Positions 34,421 through 42,964 of a DNA stretch of 64,000 bases are shown here, in pieces; the stretch's first letter is position 1, and the number at the start of each line of letters is the position of its first letter. Below the pieces are notes generated by a model that saw only the letters and a program-made list of their open reading frames with translations, ran no database searches and was not told the origin of the DNA. Source of the stretch: Deltaproteobacteria bacterium (GTDB lineage: Bacteria > Desulfobacterota > Desulfuromonadia > Geobacterales > Pseudopelobacteraceae); the NCBI GenBank assembly GCA_021850095.1, contig JAJZRX010000001.1, positions 86,285 through 150,284 of the forward strand. Direction: 5' to 3'. The position numbers and the translations under genes are program-made.

Positions 34421-35524
34421 TCACACCCTGACCAACTCGTACTTCCTGCTCCCCAGACCGATTTTCTCGCCATGCTCCAATTGCACCTCCCAGGGGATCT
34501 CCGGCCAGCATCCCCGGAACTTGTCGCCGCCCGGTTCATGACCGCTCTGCAGCGCCGAGCCCTCGTTGCCGCGGGCGCCGTTGACCAGATCGGCGCAGGC
34601 CTGGTCGATCGCGACCGGGTCTTCGGAAACACAGATGCCGATATCGTTGACGATCGGGGCGTCGGCATGGCCGTAGCAGTCACAGGCTGGGGAGACCTGG
34701 GTAATGAAGTTGATATAAATTGCCTTGCCGCTTTTGCCGGTCAGGGCGCCTTTGGCGTATTCGGCCATCTTGCGCATGACCAGATCGGCGGCTTCGTTCC
34801 ACTGGATGTTGATGGCCTTGACCGGGCAGATCGTGATGCAGCGCGAGCAGCCGGTGCATTTTTGCGGATCAATAACCGCTTTGCCGCCGGTGATCAGGAT
34901 CGCGTCGTGGGCGCAGGAACGGGGGCAGATGCCGCAGCCGGTGCAATGCTTGGCGGATACCACCGGCGCAACGGTGGAGTGCTGCACCAGTTTGCCCTTG
35001 CGGCTGGCGCAGCCCATGCCCAGGTTCTTGATCGCGCCGCCAAAGCCGGTCAGCTCATGACATTTGAAATGGGTCATGGCCACCAGAGAATCGGCCTCGA
35101 TGATCTCGGTGCCGATATAGGTTTTCTTCAGCAGTTCTCCCTCGATGGCAACCTCGGTTTCGGTCACTCCGCGCAGACCATCGCTGATGATCAGCGGCGC
35201 CCCGACGCAGGCATAGCCGAAACCGTTCTCGATTGCGCAGGTCAGGGCCGACACCGCCTCTTTGCGCTGGCCGGGATACAGCGTGGATGAGTCGGTCAGA
35301 AAGGGGAGCGCCCCCAGCTTCTTGATCTCCTCCACCACCTTGCGGGCAAAGACCGGCCGGATGTAGGTGTGGTTGCCCTTCTCGCCGAAATGGATCTTGA
35401 CGGCGGTCAGATCCCCCTCTGAAACATGGCGGGCCAGGCCGGCCAGGGAGAGCAGTTTGGCGATCTTGTCGAACAGGTTTTCCTTGTGGCCGGCGCGCAT
35501 ATCACTGAAATAGACTTTGGACAT
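34421..35524 (-). CDS. DUF362 family 4Fe-4S protein
   Basis: A 367-residue cytoplasmic iron-sulfur protein. A DUF362 domain (KVYFSDMRAGH, KIHFGEKGN, MTHFKCHELTGFGGAIKNLGMG) surrounds a bacterial dicluster ferredoxin insert with CTGCGICPRSC and CTGCSRCITICP. It is likely an electron carrier or redox protein of unknown partner. ATG 35524 is preceded by AAGGAG. It is divergent from hcp, with a shared intergenic region containing an FNR/HcpR-like box, so both may respond to nitrosative or redox stress. Confidence 0.9.
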   Translation of the reverse strand: MSKVYFSDMRAGHKENLFDKIAKLLSLAGLARHVSEGDLTAVKIHFGEKGNHTYIRPVFARKVVEEIKKLGALPFLTDSSTLYPGQRKEAVSALTCAIENGFGYACVGAPLIISDGLRGVTETEVAIEGELLKKTYIGTEIIEADSLVAMTHFKCHELTGFGGAIKNLGMGCASRKGKLVQHSTVAPVVSAKHCTGCGICPRSCAHDAILITGGKAVIDPQKCTGCSRCITICPVKAINIQWNEAADLVMRKMAEYAKGALTGKSGKAIYINFITQVSPACDCYGHADAPIVNDIGICVSEDPVAIDQACADLVNGARGNEGSALQSGHEPGGDKFRGCWPEIPWEVQLEHGEKIGLGSRKYELVRV

Positions 35525-35549
35525 TGAACTTCTCCTTAAATGTATTTTT

Positions 35550-35589
35550 TTGACAAGCGTCAAGTAATATTCAGAAAATCGGGTATAGT
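35550..35589 (+). promoter_or_regulatory. FNR/CRP-type (HcpR-like) box and hcp promoter
   Basis: TTGACAAGCGTCAA (35550-35563) is a perfect TTGAC-N4-GTCAA palindrome. A TATAGT -10 lies at 35584-35589, with no good -35. The box would be centred about 40 bp before the start site, the class II activator position for CRP/FNR proteins. HcpR-type regulators are known activators of hcp; the regulator gene is not in the window. Confidence 0.6.
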
Positions 35590-35663
35590 GTTTCTACCAC
35601 ATTGACCGGAAAAATCCACCAATCGAGTTCACTCGAACACTACAGCACAGGGAGGAAACACAC

Positions 35664-37265
35664 ATGAGCATGTTTTGTAACCAATGCGAGCAGGCAGCAA
35701 ACGGAGTCGGTTGTAATATTTCGGGCGTATGCGGCAAGAAGCCGGATGTGGCGGCGCTGCAGGATCATCTGTTGTACGGCTTGAAGAGCCTGGCGCTGTA
35801 TGCCGACAAGCTGGGGCGCAACGCCGAGATCGATCGCTTTACGATCGAAGGACTTTTCACCACCGTCACCAACGTCGATTTTGAGCCGGCCCGCATCGCC
35901 GCTCTGATCAAGCGCTGTTACGAGCTGAAGGAAAAAGCCAAAGCATTGTCGGGCGCAACCATTTCCGGCCCGGTGGCTGACTGGAAGCCGGTCGACGATC
36001 TGGCCGGCCTGGTCGCCCAGGGCGAGGCCCACGGCATCAATACCCAGCATGTCAACGAAGACATCCGCTCCGTGATCGAAATCGTGATGTACGGCCTGAA
36101 GGGCATGGCGGCCTATATGGATCACGCCATGATCCTGGGGCGCAGCGATGACGAGGTAATGGCCTACTTCCAGAAGGCGCTGGCCGCCACCACCGACGCC
36201 AGTCTGGGACTGATGGACTTCGTCGGCTTGGCCATGGAGTGCGGCAAGCACAACCTGACCGTGATGGGGCTTTTGAACACCGCCCACACCGATACCTACG
36301 GCCACCCGGTTCCGACTCCGGTGCAGCTGGGCACCAAGGCCGGCAAGGCCATCCTGGTATCCGGCCACGACCTGAAGATGCTTGAAGAGCTGCTCAAGCA
36401 GACCGAAGGCAAGGGCATCAACATCTACACTCACGGCGAGATGCTGCCGGCCCACGGTTATCCCGGTCTGAAGAAGTACCCGCACCTGGTCGGCAACTTC
36501 GGCGGCGCCTGGCAGGATCAGGCCAAGGAGTTCGCCAATTTCCCCGGCGCGATCATCTTCAACACCAACTGCATCCAGAAACCGGCCGACAGCTACAAGG
36601 ACCGCCTTTACACCTGGGGCCTGGTGGCCTGGCCGGATGTCAAACACGTTGACGGCTGGGATTTCTCGGCGGTCATCAACAAGGCCCTTGAACTGCCCGG
36701 TTTCCCGGACAATCCCGGCCAGGAGATTCTGACCGGTTTCGGCCACAACGCCGTGCTGGGCGTGGCCGACAAGGTGGTCGCCGCCGTCAAATCCGGCGCC
36801 ATCAAGCACTTCTTCCTGATCGGCGGCTGCGACGGCGCCAAGTCAGGTCGTAACTACTACACCGAATTTGCCGAGAAGCTGCCCCAGGACACGGTCATCC
36901 TGACCCTGGCCTGCGGCAAGTACCGCTTCAACAAGCTGGAGTTCGGCGATATCGGCGGCATCCCGCGCCTGCTGGATGTCGGCCAGTGCAACGACGCCTA
37001 CTCGGCCATTCAGATTGCGGTGGCCCTGGCGGGCGCCTTCAATTGCGGCGTGAACGACCTGCCGCTCTCGATGATCCTTTCCTGGTACGAGCAGAAGGCG
37101 GTCGTGATTCTCTTGACCCTGCTGCACCTGGGGATCAAGAATATCAAGCTGGGACCGACGCTGCCGGCCTTCATCACCCCCAACGTGCTCAACTTCCTGG
37201 TTGAGAACTTTAACATCGGACCGATCACGACGGTCGAAGCCGACATGAAGGCGATTTTGGGGTAG
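35664..37265 (+). CDS. hcp: hybrid-cluster protein (hydroxylamine reductase)
   Basis: Cytoplasmic Fe-S/Fe-S-O protein (533 aa) that reduces hydroxylamine or nitric oxide and protects against nitrosative stress. The N-terminal cluster motif is Cys5-x2-Cys8-x8-Cys17-x5-Cys23, the short spacing of strict-anaerobe Hcp. Downstream hybrid-cluster ligands are seen in HGEMLPAHGYP, FNTNCIQKP, FFLIGGCDGAK, LACGKYRFN and DVGQCNDAYS. GGAGG precedes the ATG. No hcr reductase gene follows; the divergent DUF362 ferredoxin could serve instead. Confidence 0.96.
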   Translation: MSMFCNQCEQAANGVGCNISGVCGKKPDVAALQDHLLYGLKSLALYADKLGRNAEIDRFTIEGLFTTVTNVDFEPARIAALIKRCYELKEKAKALSGATISGPVADWKPVDDLAGLVAQGEAHGINTQHVNEDIRSVIEIVMYGLKGMAAYMDHAMILGRSDDEVMAYFQKALAATTDASLGLMDFVGLAMECGKHNLTVMGLLNTAHTDTYGHPVPTPVQLGTKAGKAILVSGHDLKMLEELLKQTEGKGINIYTHGEMLPAHGYPGLKKYPHLVGNFGGAWQDQAKEFANFPGAIIFNTNCIQKPADSYKDRLYTWGLVAWPDVKHVDGWDFSAVINKALELPGFPDNPGQEILTGFGHNAVLGVADKVVAAVKSGAIKHFFLIGGCDGAKSGRNYYTEFAEKLPQDTVILTLACGKYRFNKLEFGDIGGIPRLLDVGQCNDAYSAIQIAVALAGAFNCGVNDLPLSMILSWYEQKAVVILLTLLHLGIKNIKLGPTLPAFITPNVLNFLVENFNIGPITTVEADMKAILG

Positions 37266-37288
37266 TCTGACCAGTGACATGCGGTAAT

Positions 37289-37324
37289 AAAAAAGGCGTG
37301 GGGCTTAGGCTCCTCGCCTTTTTT
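37289..37324 (+). terminator. intrinsic terminator of hcp
   Basis: AAAAAAGGCG pairs with CGCCTTTTTT around an inner GC-rich stem-loop. It begins 24 bp after the stop. Confidence 0.85.
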
Positions 37325-37483
37325 GTTTAAACGGGGTCAAAACTGTGGCGCGGGTGGCGGTATATGATGTATTCTGCCGGTGATTAAACATATTAAGTAG
37401 TGTAAAATCATATGGTTTTGAAGTGTATCATTCCATCCGGTTTGTAAGCAGGTAGGATGAAGCTGACTGCGAAAGGGGGCGGC

Positions 37484-37753
37484 ATGCCAATCATCAGTAT
37501 GTTTTACGGGATCATCGTCTATATGTATGCACTGGACAACCGCCAGCACCATCAAGCCCATATCCATGTGGAATACCAGGGTGCGGAGGCTGTTATCGCC
37601 ATACCCGGCGGAGATGTTCTTGCCGGAGAATTGCCGACGAATAAAATGAAACTGCTTCAGGCATGGATAGAAATTCATCATGAAGAGTTGCTGGCTGATT
37701 GGGCTATTGCCGTAAAGGGCGGCGAAATCTTCCGGATCGAGCCTCTTCACTAA
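37484..37753 (+). CDS. DUF4160 domain protein
   Basis: An 89-residue protein with the DUF4160 pattern: PIISMFYGIIVYMY, HHQAHIHVEYQGAEAVIAI, and a C-terminal WIEIHHEELLADW. Function unknown. Genes of this family are commonly paired with DUF2442 genes, as here, in a layout suggestive of toxin-antitoxin modules. ATG 37484 has AAAGGGGG upstream. More AT-rich than flanking chromosomal genes. Confidence 0.85.
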   Translation: MPIISMFYGIIVYMYALDNRQHHQAHIHVEYQGAEAVIAIPGGDVLAGELPTNKMKLLQAWIEIHHEELLADWAIAVKGGEIFRIEPLH

Positions 37754-37764
37754 CGGAGATTGTT

Positions 37765-38058
37765 ATGAATCCACGCGTAAAGGATGTGCAACCCCTGGAG
37801 AATTTCCGTCTCCGGCTTACCTTCGTCAATGGCGAAAAGCGACTTTTCGATGTATCTCCTTATCTCGTTTATCCCGCTTTCAAGCGCCTGGCCAATCCGG
37901 CTTTTTTTTCGCTGGGTCATGCCGATCATGGGACTGTTGTTTGGCCGGACAATATAGATTTATGCCCGGATACACTCTATCTGGATAGTGTGAAAGAGCG
38001 ACAGGAAGGCTATTCGCCTGATTCACCGGATAAGGTTGAGGGGGAGATAGTTGTGTAA
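37765..38058 (+). CDS. DUF2442 domain protein
   Basis: A 97-residue protein with the DUF2442 signature: VKDVQPLENFRLRLTFVNGE, FDVSPYL and VVWPDNIDLCPDTLY. These small proteins have a NE0471-like fold and unknown role, and may be DNA-binding antitoxins. ATG 37765 has GGAG six bases upstream and lies 11 bp after the DUF4160 stop, so the two are co-expressed. A terminator follows. Confidence 0.85.
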   Translation: MNPRVKDVQPLENFRLRLTFVNGEKRLFDVSPYLVYPAFKRLANPAFFSLGHADHGTVVWPDNIDLCPDTLYLDSVKERQEGYSPDSPDKVEGEIVV

Positions 38059-38078
38059 CATGGGGATCAAATTTTCAA

Positions 38079-38106
38079 GCCACGGGGAATGCTTGTGGCC
38101 TTTTTA
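38079..38106 (+). terminator. intrinsic terminator after DUF2442 gene
   Basis: Stem GCCAC/GTGGC with an 11-nt loop, then CTTTTTATT. The sequence just before it (38062-38076) is a 15-bp exact copy of a stretch at 24980-24994. Confidence 0.6.
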
Positions 38107-38146
38107 TTGCGGACAGGCGGGATGAACATGAACGATGTTGGTGCCC

Positions 38147-39028
38147 TCACCACTGCAGCACGCGCTCCGATATAAACTCCCGCAGTCCGCCGCTGATCGG
38201 ATCCCGGAATCTGACCGAACGGGCAATCAGCTGAAGCGGTTTGTCGAAGTTGTCGGCGCTTTCCGGTTGCAGTTCAGGATAATAACGGTCGTTCAGAATT
38301 CCGAATCCGATCCCGCTCATGTGAACCCGCAGCTGGTGGGTTTTGCCGCTGATCGGCTGCAGATTAAAGAGACTCCTGCCCTCTTTTGTCTCCATCAACC
38401 TGACCTCGGAGCGGGCGTTGACCGTTCCGGGAACGCTCCGCATGCGGAACCACGGCTCGCCGCGCTCGATTCTGTTCTCAATCGTCCATAATGTCCTGTT
38501 GTCAGCCGCTTGACCGGCCGATACGGCTTGATAGCTCTTTTCGAGCCCGCCCTTCAGGATCAGTTCTCCGTAGCGGCCGCGGGTCTGCGGATTGGCCGAA
38601 AACAGGACGATTCCGGCTGTCTCGCGGTCGATGCGGTGGAGCGGCGCCAGATCCCGGATTCCGGTACTGCTGCGCAGCCGGTTCAGCAGGCACTCGTTTA
38701 CATAACGCCCGCCGGGGGTGACCGGCAGAAAGTGCGGCTTGCAGGCCACCAGGAGATGCTCGTCACGGTACAGTATCTTTTCGGCAAACGGGATGTGCGG
38801 TTCACTGGCGACTTCACGAAAATAGAAGATCCGCTCCTGGGGGACGTATTCGCTGGACAGCGTAATCGGGATGCCGCTATCGTTCAGAACCTTGCCCCCC
38901 AGAATGCGCTGCTCCCACGTTTCGCGGGTGACGGCTGGAAACCTGCTGTCCAGGAAGTCGAGGATCGCGGGGTAGGGGCGTTCAGTTTTCGGCAGTGTCA
39001 GCACGGACGGGCAGGGTGATATTCCCAT
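38147..39028 (-). CDS. RluA-family pseudouridine synthase
   Basis: A 293-residue enzyme that isomerises uridine in rRNA or tRNA. The catalytic Asp is in HRIDRETAG (about residue 134). Other conserved parts are LLVACKPHFLPVTPGG, GKTHQLRVH and the strand-rich C-terminus. An N-terminal S4-like segment (WEQRILGGKVLNDSG) is present. The exact target base cannot be told. Convergent with the DUF4160/DUF2442 pair. Confidence 0.92.
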   Translation of the reverse strand: MGISPCPSVLTLPKTERPYPAILDFLDSRFPAVTRETWEQRILGGKVLNDSGIPITLSSEYVPQERIFYFREVASEPHIPFAEKILYRDEHLLVACKPHFLPVTPGGRYVNECLLNRLRSSTGIRDLAPLHRIDRETAGIVLFSANPQTRGRYGELILKGGLEKSYQAVSAGQAADNRTLWTIENRIERGEPWFRMRSVPGTVNARSEVRLMETKEGRSLFNLQPISGKTHQLRVHMSGIGFGILNDRYYPELQPESADNFDKPLQLIARSVRFRDPISGGLREFISERVLQW

Positions 39029-39142
39029 TTCAGGTTCCTTGGAAGAATTCAGGCGATTCGCTTCAATGTATGCATATTCATGTATGTTCTGCCATTGACA
39101 ATTGTACGATTATTCTTTAGCATCCAACTACACTTACTTGCC

Positions 39143-39487
39143 ATGCGAATCACATTACACCACATAACCGCAGCACTCCTGCTGATCATAAGTTTAATCA
39201 TGCCGCTCGCCTGCGATGCCTCCCGCCTGCTGGATCTGTCCGATTCGGCGGTTGCCGTGCACAGCCAGTCTGCCGCCGACGCCAGCGAAGGACACAGCCC
39301 CTGCCCGAAGTGCCCCGTTGGCCATCATTGTGAAAACGACTGCTGCTCCAGCTATGCTCCCGTGATTCAGGATCAGACGCTCGCCTATTCGCCGGCTCTC
39401 GGCTTTCTGCGCCTGGTCAGTATAAACAGTAAACCTCCGCAGGTCTATTTTTCCATTTTTGTCCCGCCCCAGAACCATGTCGCCTGA
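39143..39487 (+). CDS. small exported cysteine-rich protein
   Basis: A 114-residue protein with a hydrophobic N-terminal segment ending MPLACDAS, which could be a signal peptide or lipoprotein-like site. The mature part has a compact Cys/His cluster, CPKCPVGHHCENDCCSSY, that suggests metal or heme-delivery chemistry. No family recognised. An in-frame ATG at 39080 would add 21 residues; neither start has a strong ribosome site. It lies 93 bp before resB, so a link to cytochrome c maturation is possible but unproven. Confidence 0.55.
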   Translation: MRITLHHITAALLLIISLIMPLACDASRLLDLSDSAVAVHSQSAADASEGHSPCPKCPVGHHCENDCCSSYAPVIQDQTLAYSPALGFLRLVSINSKPPQVYFSIFVPPQNHVA

Positions 39488-39580
39488 CGTCTGAAATTCG
39501 TTCGACTGGTTCAGATTCTCTCGCGCAGCGCAGCCCCGTGGCTGCGGCCGAATTTGCGACGCTAAAAGGAGTTCCTTATC

Positions 39581-40963
39581 GTGACACATACCAAAAACGA
39601 TTTTTTACATTCCCTGTGGGATTTTTTCTGTTCACTCAAACTGACGATGGCGCTGTTGATCGGACTGGCCCTGATTTCGATCATCGGCACGATCATCCCG
39701 CAGGGCAACCTGCCGCCGGAATATGTGCAGCAGATCAGTCCGGCCAAGCTCAAACTCTACACATCGCTGGGTTTTTTCGACATGTACCACTCCTGGTGGT
39801 TCATTCTGCTGCTTTACCTGCTGACCGTCAATCTGGTGGCCTGCTCCATCAAGCGCCTACCGCACATCTGGAAAATCATCAAGAATCCGGTCACGATCTT
39901 TGACAGTTCACTGGAGAAGTCCCTGCCGGGAGTGGTTTCGTTTCCCCATAAAGACGGTGCGGCGATTGCTAAAGACAAGGTTGCCGAAGTTCTGAAGAGC
40001 GAATTTGCGGCTCCGCTCGTGACCGAGGCCGAGGGGGGCTGGCATCTGTTTGCCCAGAAGACCCCCTGGTGCCGGCTGGCGGTCTACTGCGTCCACTTGA
40101 GCGTCATCATCATCTTCATCGGCGCCATCATCGGTTCGGCTTTCGGCTACAAGGGTTTTGTCACCATCATGGAGGGGGAAACCGTTTCAAAGGTCATGTC
40201 CCGCTCCAACAAGGAGATCGACCTGGGCTTTTCCCTGCGCTGCGAGCAGTTCAGCGTGACCCATTATCCCAGCGGCGCGCCGAAAGAGTTCAAAAGCATC
40301 CTGACCGTGCTTGAAAACGGTCAGCCGGTGCCGGATTACACCAATGCCCGCGTAATCGTCAACGACCCGCTGAACTACAAGGGCATCACCTTCTACCAGT
40401 CCAGCTACGGCAATGCCGGCAACTACTTTTTCACCGTCACGGATCTGAACGGCAAGAATCCGGTTTCGCTGACCGTGGCCGGACAGGCTTCGGTCAACCT
40501 GCCCGACGGCAGCAGTATGCATGTGATCGAGGCCACCAAGGATGTTTCCCAATTTGCAGCCGGACTGACCGGTCCGGCGGCCCAGGTCGAGCTGCACGCC
40601 CCCAACGGCAAGACGGAAAGTTTTGTGGTCTACGCCAACCATCCCGAGCTGAACATCCAGCACGCCCAGCAGCATGGCTCGGGGCCGGTTATCCACTACC
40701 GGGGAGCCCAGGAGCGCATGTACACCGGCCTGCAGGTGGCCAAGGATCCGGGTGTTGAGGTCGTCTGGCTGGGCTGTCTGCTGATGGTGGTTGGCATTTA
40801 TGCCGCTTTCTTCATGTCGCATCGCCGGGTCTGGGTGAGGATCCAGAATGGCGCGGTCACCATCGGCGGCAACGCCAGCAAGAACCAGGCCGGCTTCCAG
40901 CTGTTTATGGAGCGCCTGGCTAGCAAACTCAAAACTGATCTTTCCGGGGAGGAAAAACCATGA
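39581..40963 (+). CDS. resB: ResB/CcsB cytochrome c biogenesis protein
   Basis: Inner-membrane component (460 aa) of System II cytochrome c assembly; with CcsA it moves and attaches heme to apocytochromes outside the membrane. Membrane helices at about 18-38, 70-90 and 165-185 and a last one near 385-405 surround a large periplasmic domain. Typical motifs are SLKLTMALLIGLALISIIGT, PLNYKGITFYQSSYG and KDPGVEVVWLGC. GTG start with AAAGGAG nine bases upstream. Overlaps ccsA by 4 bp. Confidence 0.93.
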   Translation: MTHTKNDFLHSLWDFFCSLKLTMALLIGLALISIIGTIIPQGNLPPEYVQQISPAKLKLYTSLGFFDMYHSWWFILLLYLLTVNLVACSIKRLPHIWKIIKNPVTIFDSSLEKSLPGVVSFPHKDGAAIAKDKVAEVLKSEFAAPLVTEAEGGWHLFAQKTPWCRLAVYCVHLSVIIIFIGAIIGSAFGYKGFVTIMEGETVSKVMSRSNKEIDLGFSLRCEQFSVTHYPSGAPKEFKSILTVLENGQPVPDYTNARVIVNDPLNYKGITFYQSSYGNAGNYFFTVTDLNGKNPVSLTVAGQASVNLPDGSSMHVIEATKDVSQFAAGLTGPAAQVELHAPNGKTESFVVYANHPELNIQHAQQHGSGPVIHYRGAQERMYTGLQVAKDPGVEVVWLGCLLMVVGIYAAFFMSHRRVWVRIQNGAVTIGGNASKNQAGFQLFMERLASKLKTDLSGEEKP

Positions 40964-41811
40964 CCAGTTCTCTTTTGTTTAACGTAACCACCTTTGCCTA
41001 TCTGATTTCAATGCTGTTGTTCTTTGCTTTTCTGGCCAGCCGCACCAAAGTCCTCGGCACGGCCGGAATGCTGGCCGCCTACGCCGGCCTCCTGGCCCAA
41101 ACGGTTGCCATCGGTCTGCGCTGGAAGGAATCCTATGACCTGGGTGTCGGGCACGCGCCGCTTTCCAATCTGTATGAATCGGTGGTTTTCTTTGCCTGGA
41201 CGATCGTGCTGATCTATGCCCTGTTGGATATCAAATACCGATACCGCGTCATCGGCGCCTTCGTCATGCCGTTCGCGCTGTTGGGCATGGCCTGGGCCCA
41301 GCTGGGACTGAACACCGGCATCGAGCCGCTGGTTCCGGCGCTGCAGAGCAACTGGCTGCTGTACCACGTCATCACCTGCTTTCTCGGCTATGCCGCCTTT
41401 GCCGTGGCCTGCGGCATCTCGATCATGTATCTGATCAAGGCGGCCTGCGAAAGCGGCGGCGAATGCAGCAGCGGCGGCATCATGGCCATGTTCCCGCCGA
41501 TCAAGGTTCTGGACGATCTCAATTACCGCGCCATCATGGTCGGTTTTCCGCTCCTGACCCTGGGCATCATCACCGGGGCGGCCTGGGCCAACTATGCCTG
41601 GGGCACCTACTGGAGCTGGGACCCCAAGGAAACCTGGTCGCTGATCGTCTGGTTCGTCTACGCCGCTTTCCTGCATGCACGCTTCACCCGGGGCTGGGTC
41701 GGCAAACGGGCGGCCTGGCTCTCGATCATCGGCTTTGCCGCCACGATCTTCTGCTACCTGGGGGTCAACCTGTTCCTGTCCGGTTTGCACAGCTACGGCG
41801 GCGGCAAATAA
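40960..41811 (+). CDS. ccsA: CcsA/ResC heme-handling protein
   Basis: A 283-residue multi-helix membrane protein (about eight helices) of the cytochrome c assembly family. The Trp-rich WWD motif is WGTYWSWDPKETW (about residues 210-222), flanked by conserved His in HVITCFLGYAAFA and the C-terminal SGLHSYGGG. It forms the System II synthetase with ResB. Start overlaps the resB stop by 4 bp. Confidence 0.95.
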   Translation: MTSSLLFNVTTFAYLISMLLFFAFLASRTKVLGTAGMLAAYAGLLAQTVAIGLRWKESYDLGVGHAPLSNLYESVVFFAWTIVLIYALLDIKYRYRVIGAFVMPFALLGMAWAQLGLNTGIEPLVPALQSNWLLYHVITCFLGYAAFAVACGISIMYLIKAACESGGECSSGGIMAMFPPIKVLDDLNYRAIMVGFPLLTLGIITGAAWANYAWGTYWSWDPKETWSLIVWFVYAAFLHARFTRGWVGKRAAWLSIIGFAATIFCYLGVNLFLSGLHSYGGGK

Positions 41812-41818
41812 AATGCCC

Positions 41819-41847
41819 TTGACAAAATCAGCGCCGCTGATTACATT
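41819..41847 (+). promoter_or_regulatory. promoter for Mn riboswitch-htpX transcript
   Basis: TTGACA (41819-41824) and TACATT (41842-41847) with exact 17-bp spacing. Transcription would start near 41854, just before the first riboswitch stem. Confidence 0.75.
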
Positions 41848-41855
41848 AGCTACCA

Positions 41856-41965
41856 GTAAAGGGGAGTAGCTATCAGCCGGAGACATGGCTGACCCCATGC
41901 CCGTCAACACAGTCGCAAGACTCGGGCTGGGAACGATACGAATCGCAAGCAAGACCTTTACCCAA
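41856..41965 (+). promoter_or_regulatory. yybP-ykoY manganese riboswitch
   Basis: The conserved family segments occur in order: AAAGGGGAGTAGC (41858-41870), CCGTCAACA, the CGGGCT segment, and AGCAAGACCTTTACC at the 3' end. The first stem pairs TAAAGG (41857-41862) with CCTTTA (41955-41960). That same 3' strand is half of a terminator stem, so Mn2+ binding, which stabilises the first stem, should prevent termination. This class senses Mn2+ and usually turns genes on. Downstream gene is htpX. Confidence 0.88.
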
Positions 41966-41998
41966 TGCGTACAGCGCCGTGGGTAAAGGTCTTTTTTA
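41951..41998 (+). terminator. riboswitch-controlled intrinsic terminator
   Basis: AAGACCTTTACCC (41951-41963) pairs perfectly with GGGTAAAGGTCTT (41981-41993), followed by TTTTATT. It competes with the riboswitch's first stem. Confidence 0.88.
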
Positions 41999-42038
41999 TT
42001 ACCCCGGCGAAAAATAAAAACGTCGGAGGTATATAAAG

Positions 42039-42905
42039 ATGATGAACCGCTTCAAAACCACACTTCTCCTGTCTCTGCTGACCATGCTGCTGGTCTTCAT
42101 GGGAGGCGCCCTGGGCGGCAAGGGGGGCATGCTGATCGCCTTCGTTATGGCGGCTGTCATGAACTTCGGCTCCTACTGGTTTTCCGACAAGATCGTCCTC
42201 AAGATGTATAACGCCCGGGAAATCACCCGCGAGGTGCACCCCGCCTTCTACGACATGGTCGCGCGCCTGGCCGGCCGGGCCGGACTGCCGATGCCCAAGG
42301 TCTACATCATCCCGGATGATTCCCCCAACGCCTTCGCCACCGGCCGCAACCCGGAACACGCCGCCGTGGCCGCCACAGACGGTATTCTGCGCATTCTGAC
42401 GCCGGATGAGCTGGAAGGGGTCATGGCCCACGAGCTGGCCCATGTCAAAAACCGCGATATACTGATTTCAAGCATTGCCGCCACGATCGCCGGCGCCATC
42501 TCCATGATCGGCAACATGCTGCAGTGGGGCGCCATGTTCGGTGTCGGGCGGGGTGATGACGAGGAAGGGGGCGGAATCGGCGGCATGATCGGCTCGCTGG
42601 CCATGGCGATTCTGGCTCCGATCGCGGCCATGCTGATCCAGATGGCGGTCTCCCGCTCCCGCGAATATCTGGCGGATGCATCCGGGGCCGAGATCTGCGG
42701 CCGGCCCCTGGCCCTGGCCGGGGCGCTGCGCAAGTTGCACAACGCTTCCCGGGCCATACCGCTGCACGATGCCCGCCCGGCCACGGCCCATATGTTTATC
42801 GTCAATCCGCTGACCGGCGGCGGTCTGGCGTCACTTTTCTCGACCCATCCGGCAATGGAAGAGCGCATCGCCCGCCTGGAAGCGATGGCGGCCGGAACCC
42901 GCTGA
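42039..42905 (+). CDS. htpX: HtpX membrane zinc metalloprotease
   Basis: Inner-membrane M48 protease (288 aa) for quality control of membrane proteins. Two N-terminal helices (about 7-24 and 30-46), the zinc motif HELAH (131-135), a third ligand Glu in [12 protein letters not shown] (about 209), and further hydrophobic segments around 150-200. SD GGAGG nine bases upstream. Behind a manganese riboswitch and its own promoter, so expression should rise with Mn2+; manganese control of a protease, rather than an exporter, is unusual. Confidence 0.95.
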   Translation: MMNRFKTTLLLSLLTMLLVFMGGALGGKGGMLIAFVMAAVMNFGSYWFSDKIVLKMYNAREITREVHPAFYDMVARLAGRAGLPMPKVYIIPDDSPNAFATGRNPEHAAVAATDGILRILTPDELEGVMAHELAHVKNRDILISSIAATIAGAISMIGNMLQWGAMFGVGRGDDEEGGGIGGMIGSLAMAILAPIAAMLIQMAVSRSREYLADASGAEICGRPLALAGALRKLHNASRAIPLHDARPATAHMFIVNPLTGGGLASLFSTHPAMEERIARLEAMAAGTR

Positions 42906-42964
42906 CAACAACTTTAACCACGGGACAGCGTACTGTCCCGGAACACCACCACAAGGAGGAAGTC

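Noticed and set aside
35640..36809. 389-codon minus-strand frame opposite hcp
   Set aside because: Antisense to the clearly conserved hcp gene; no family resemblance.
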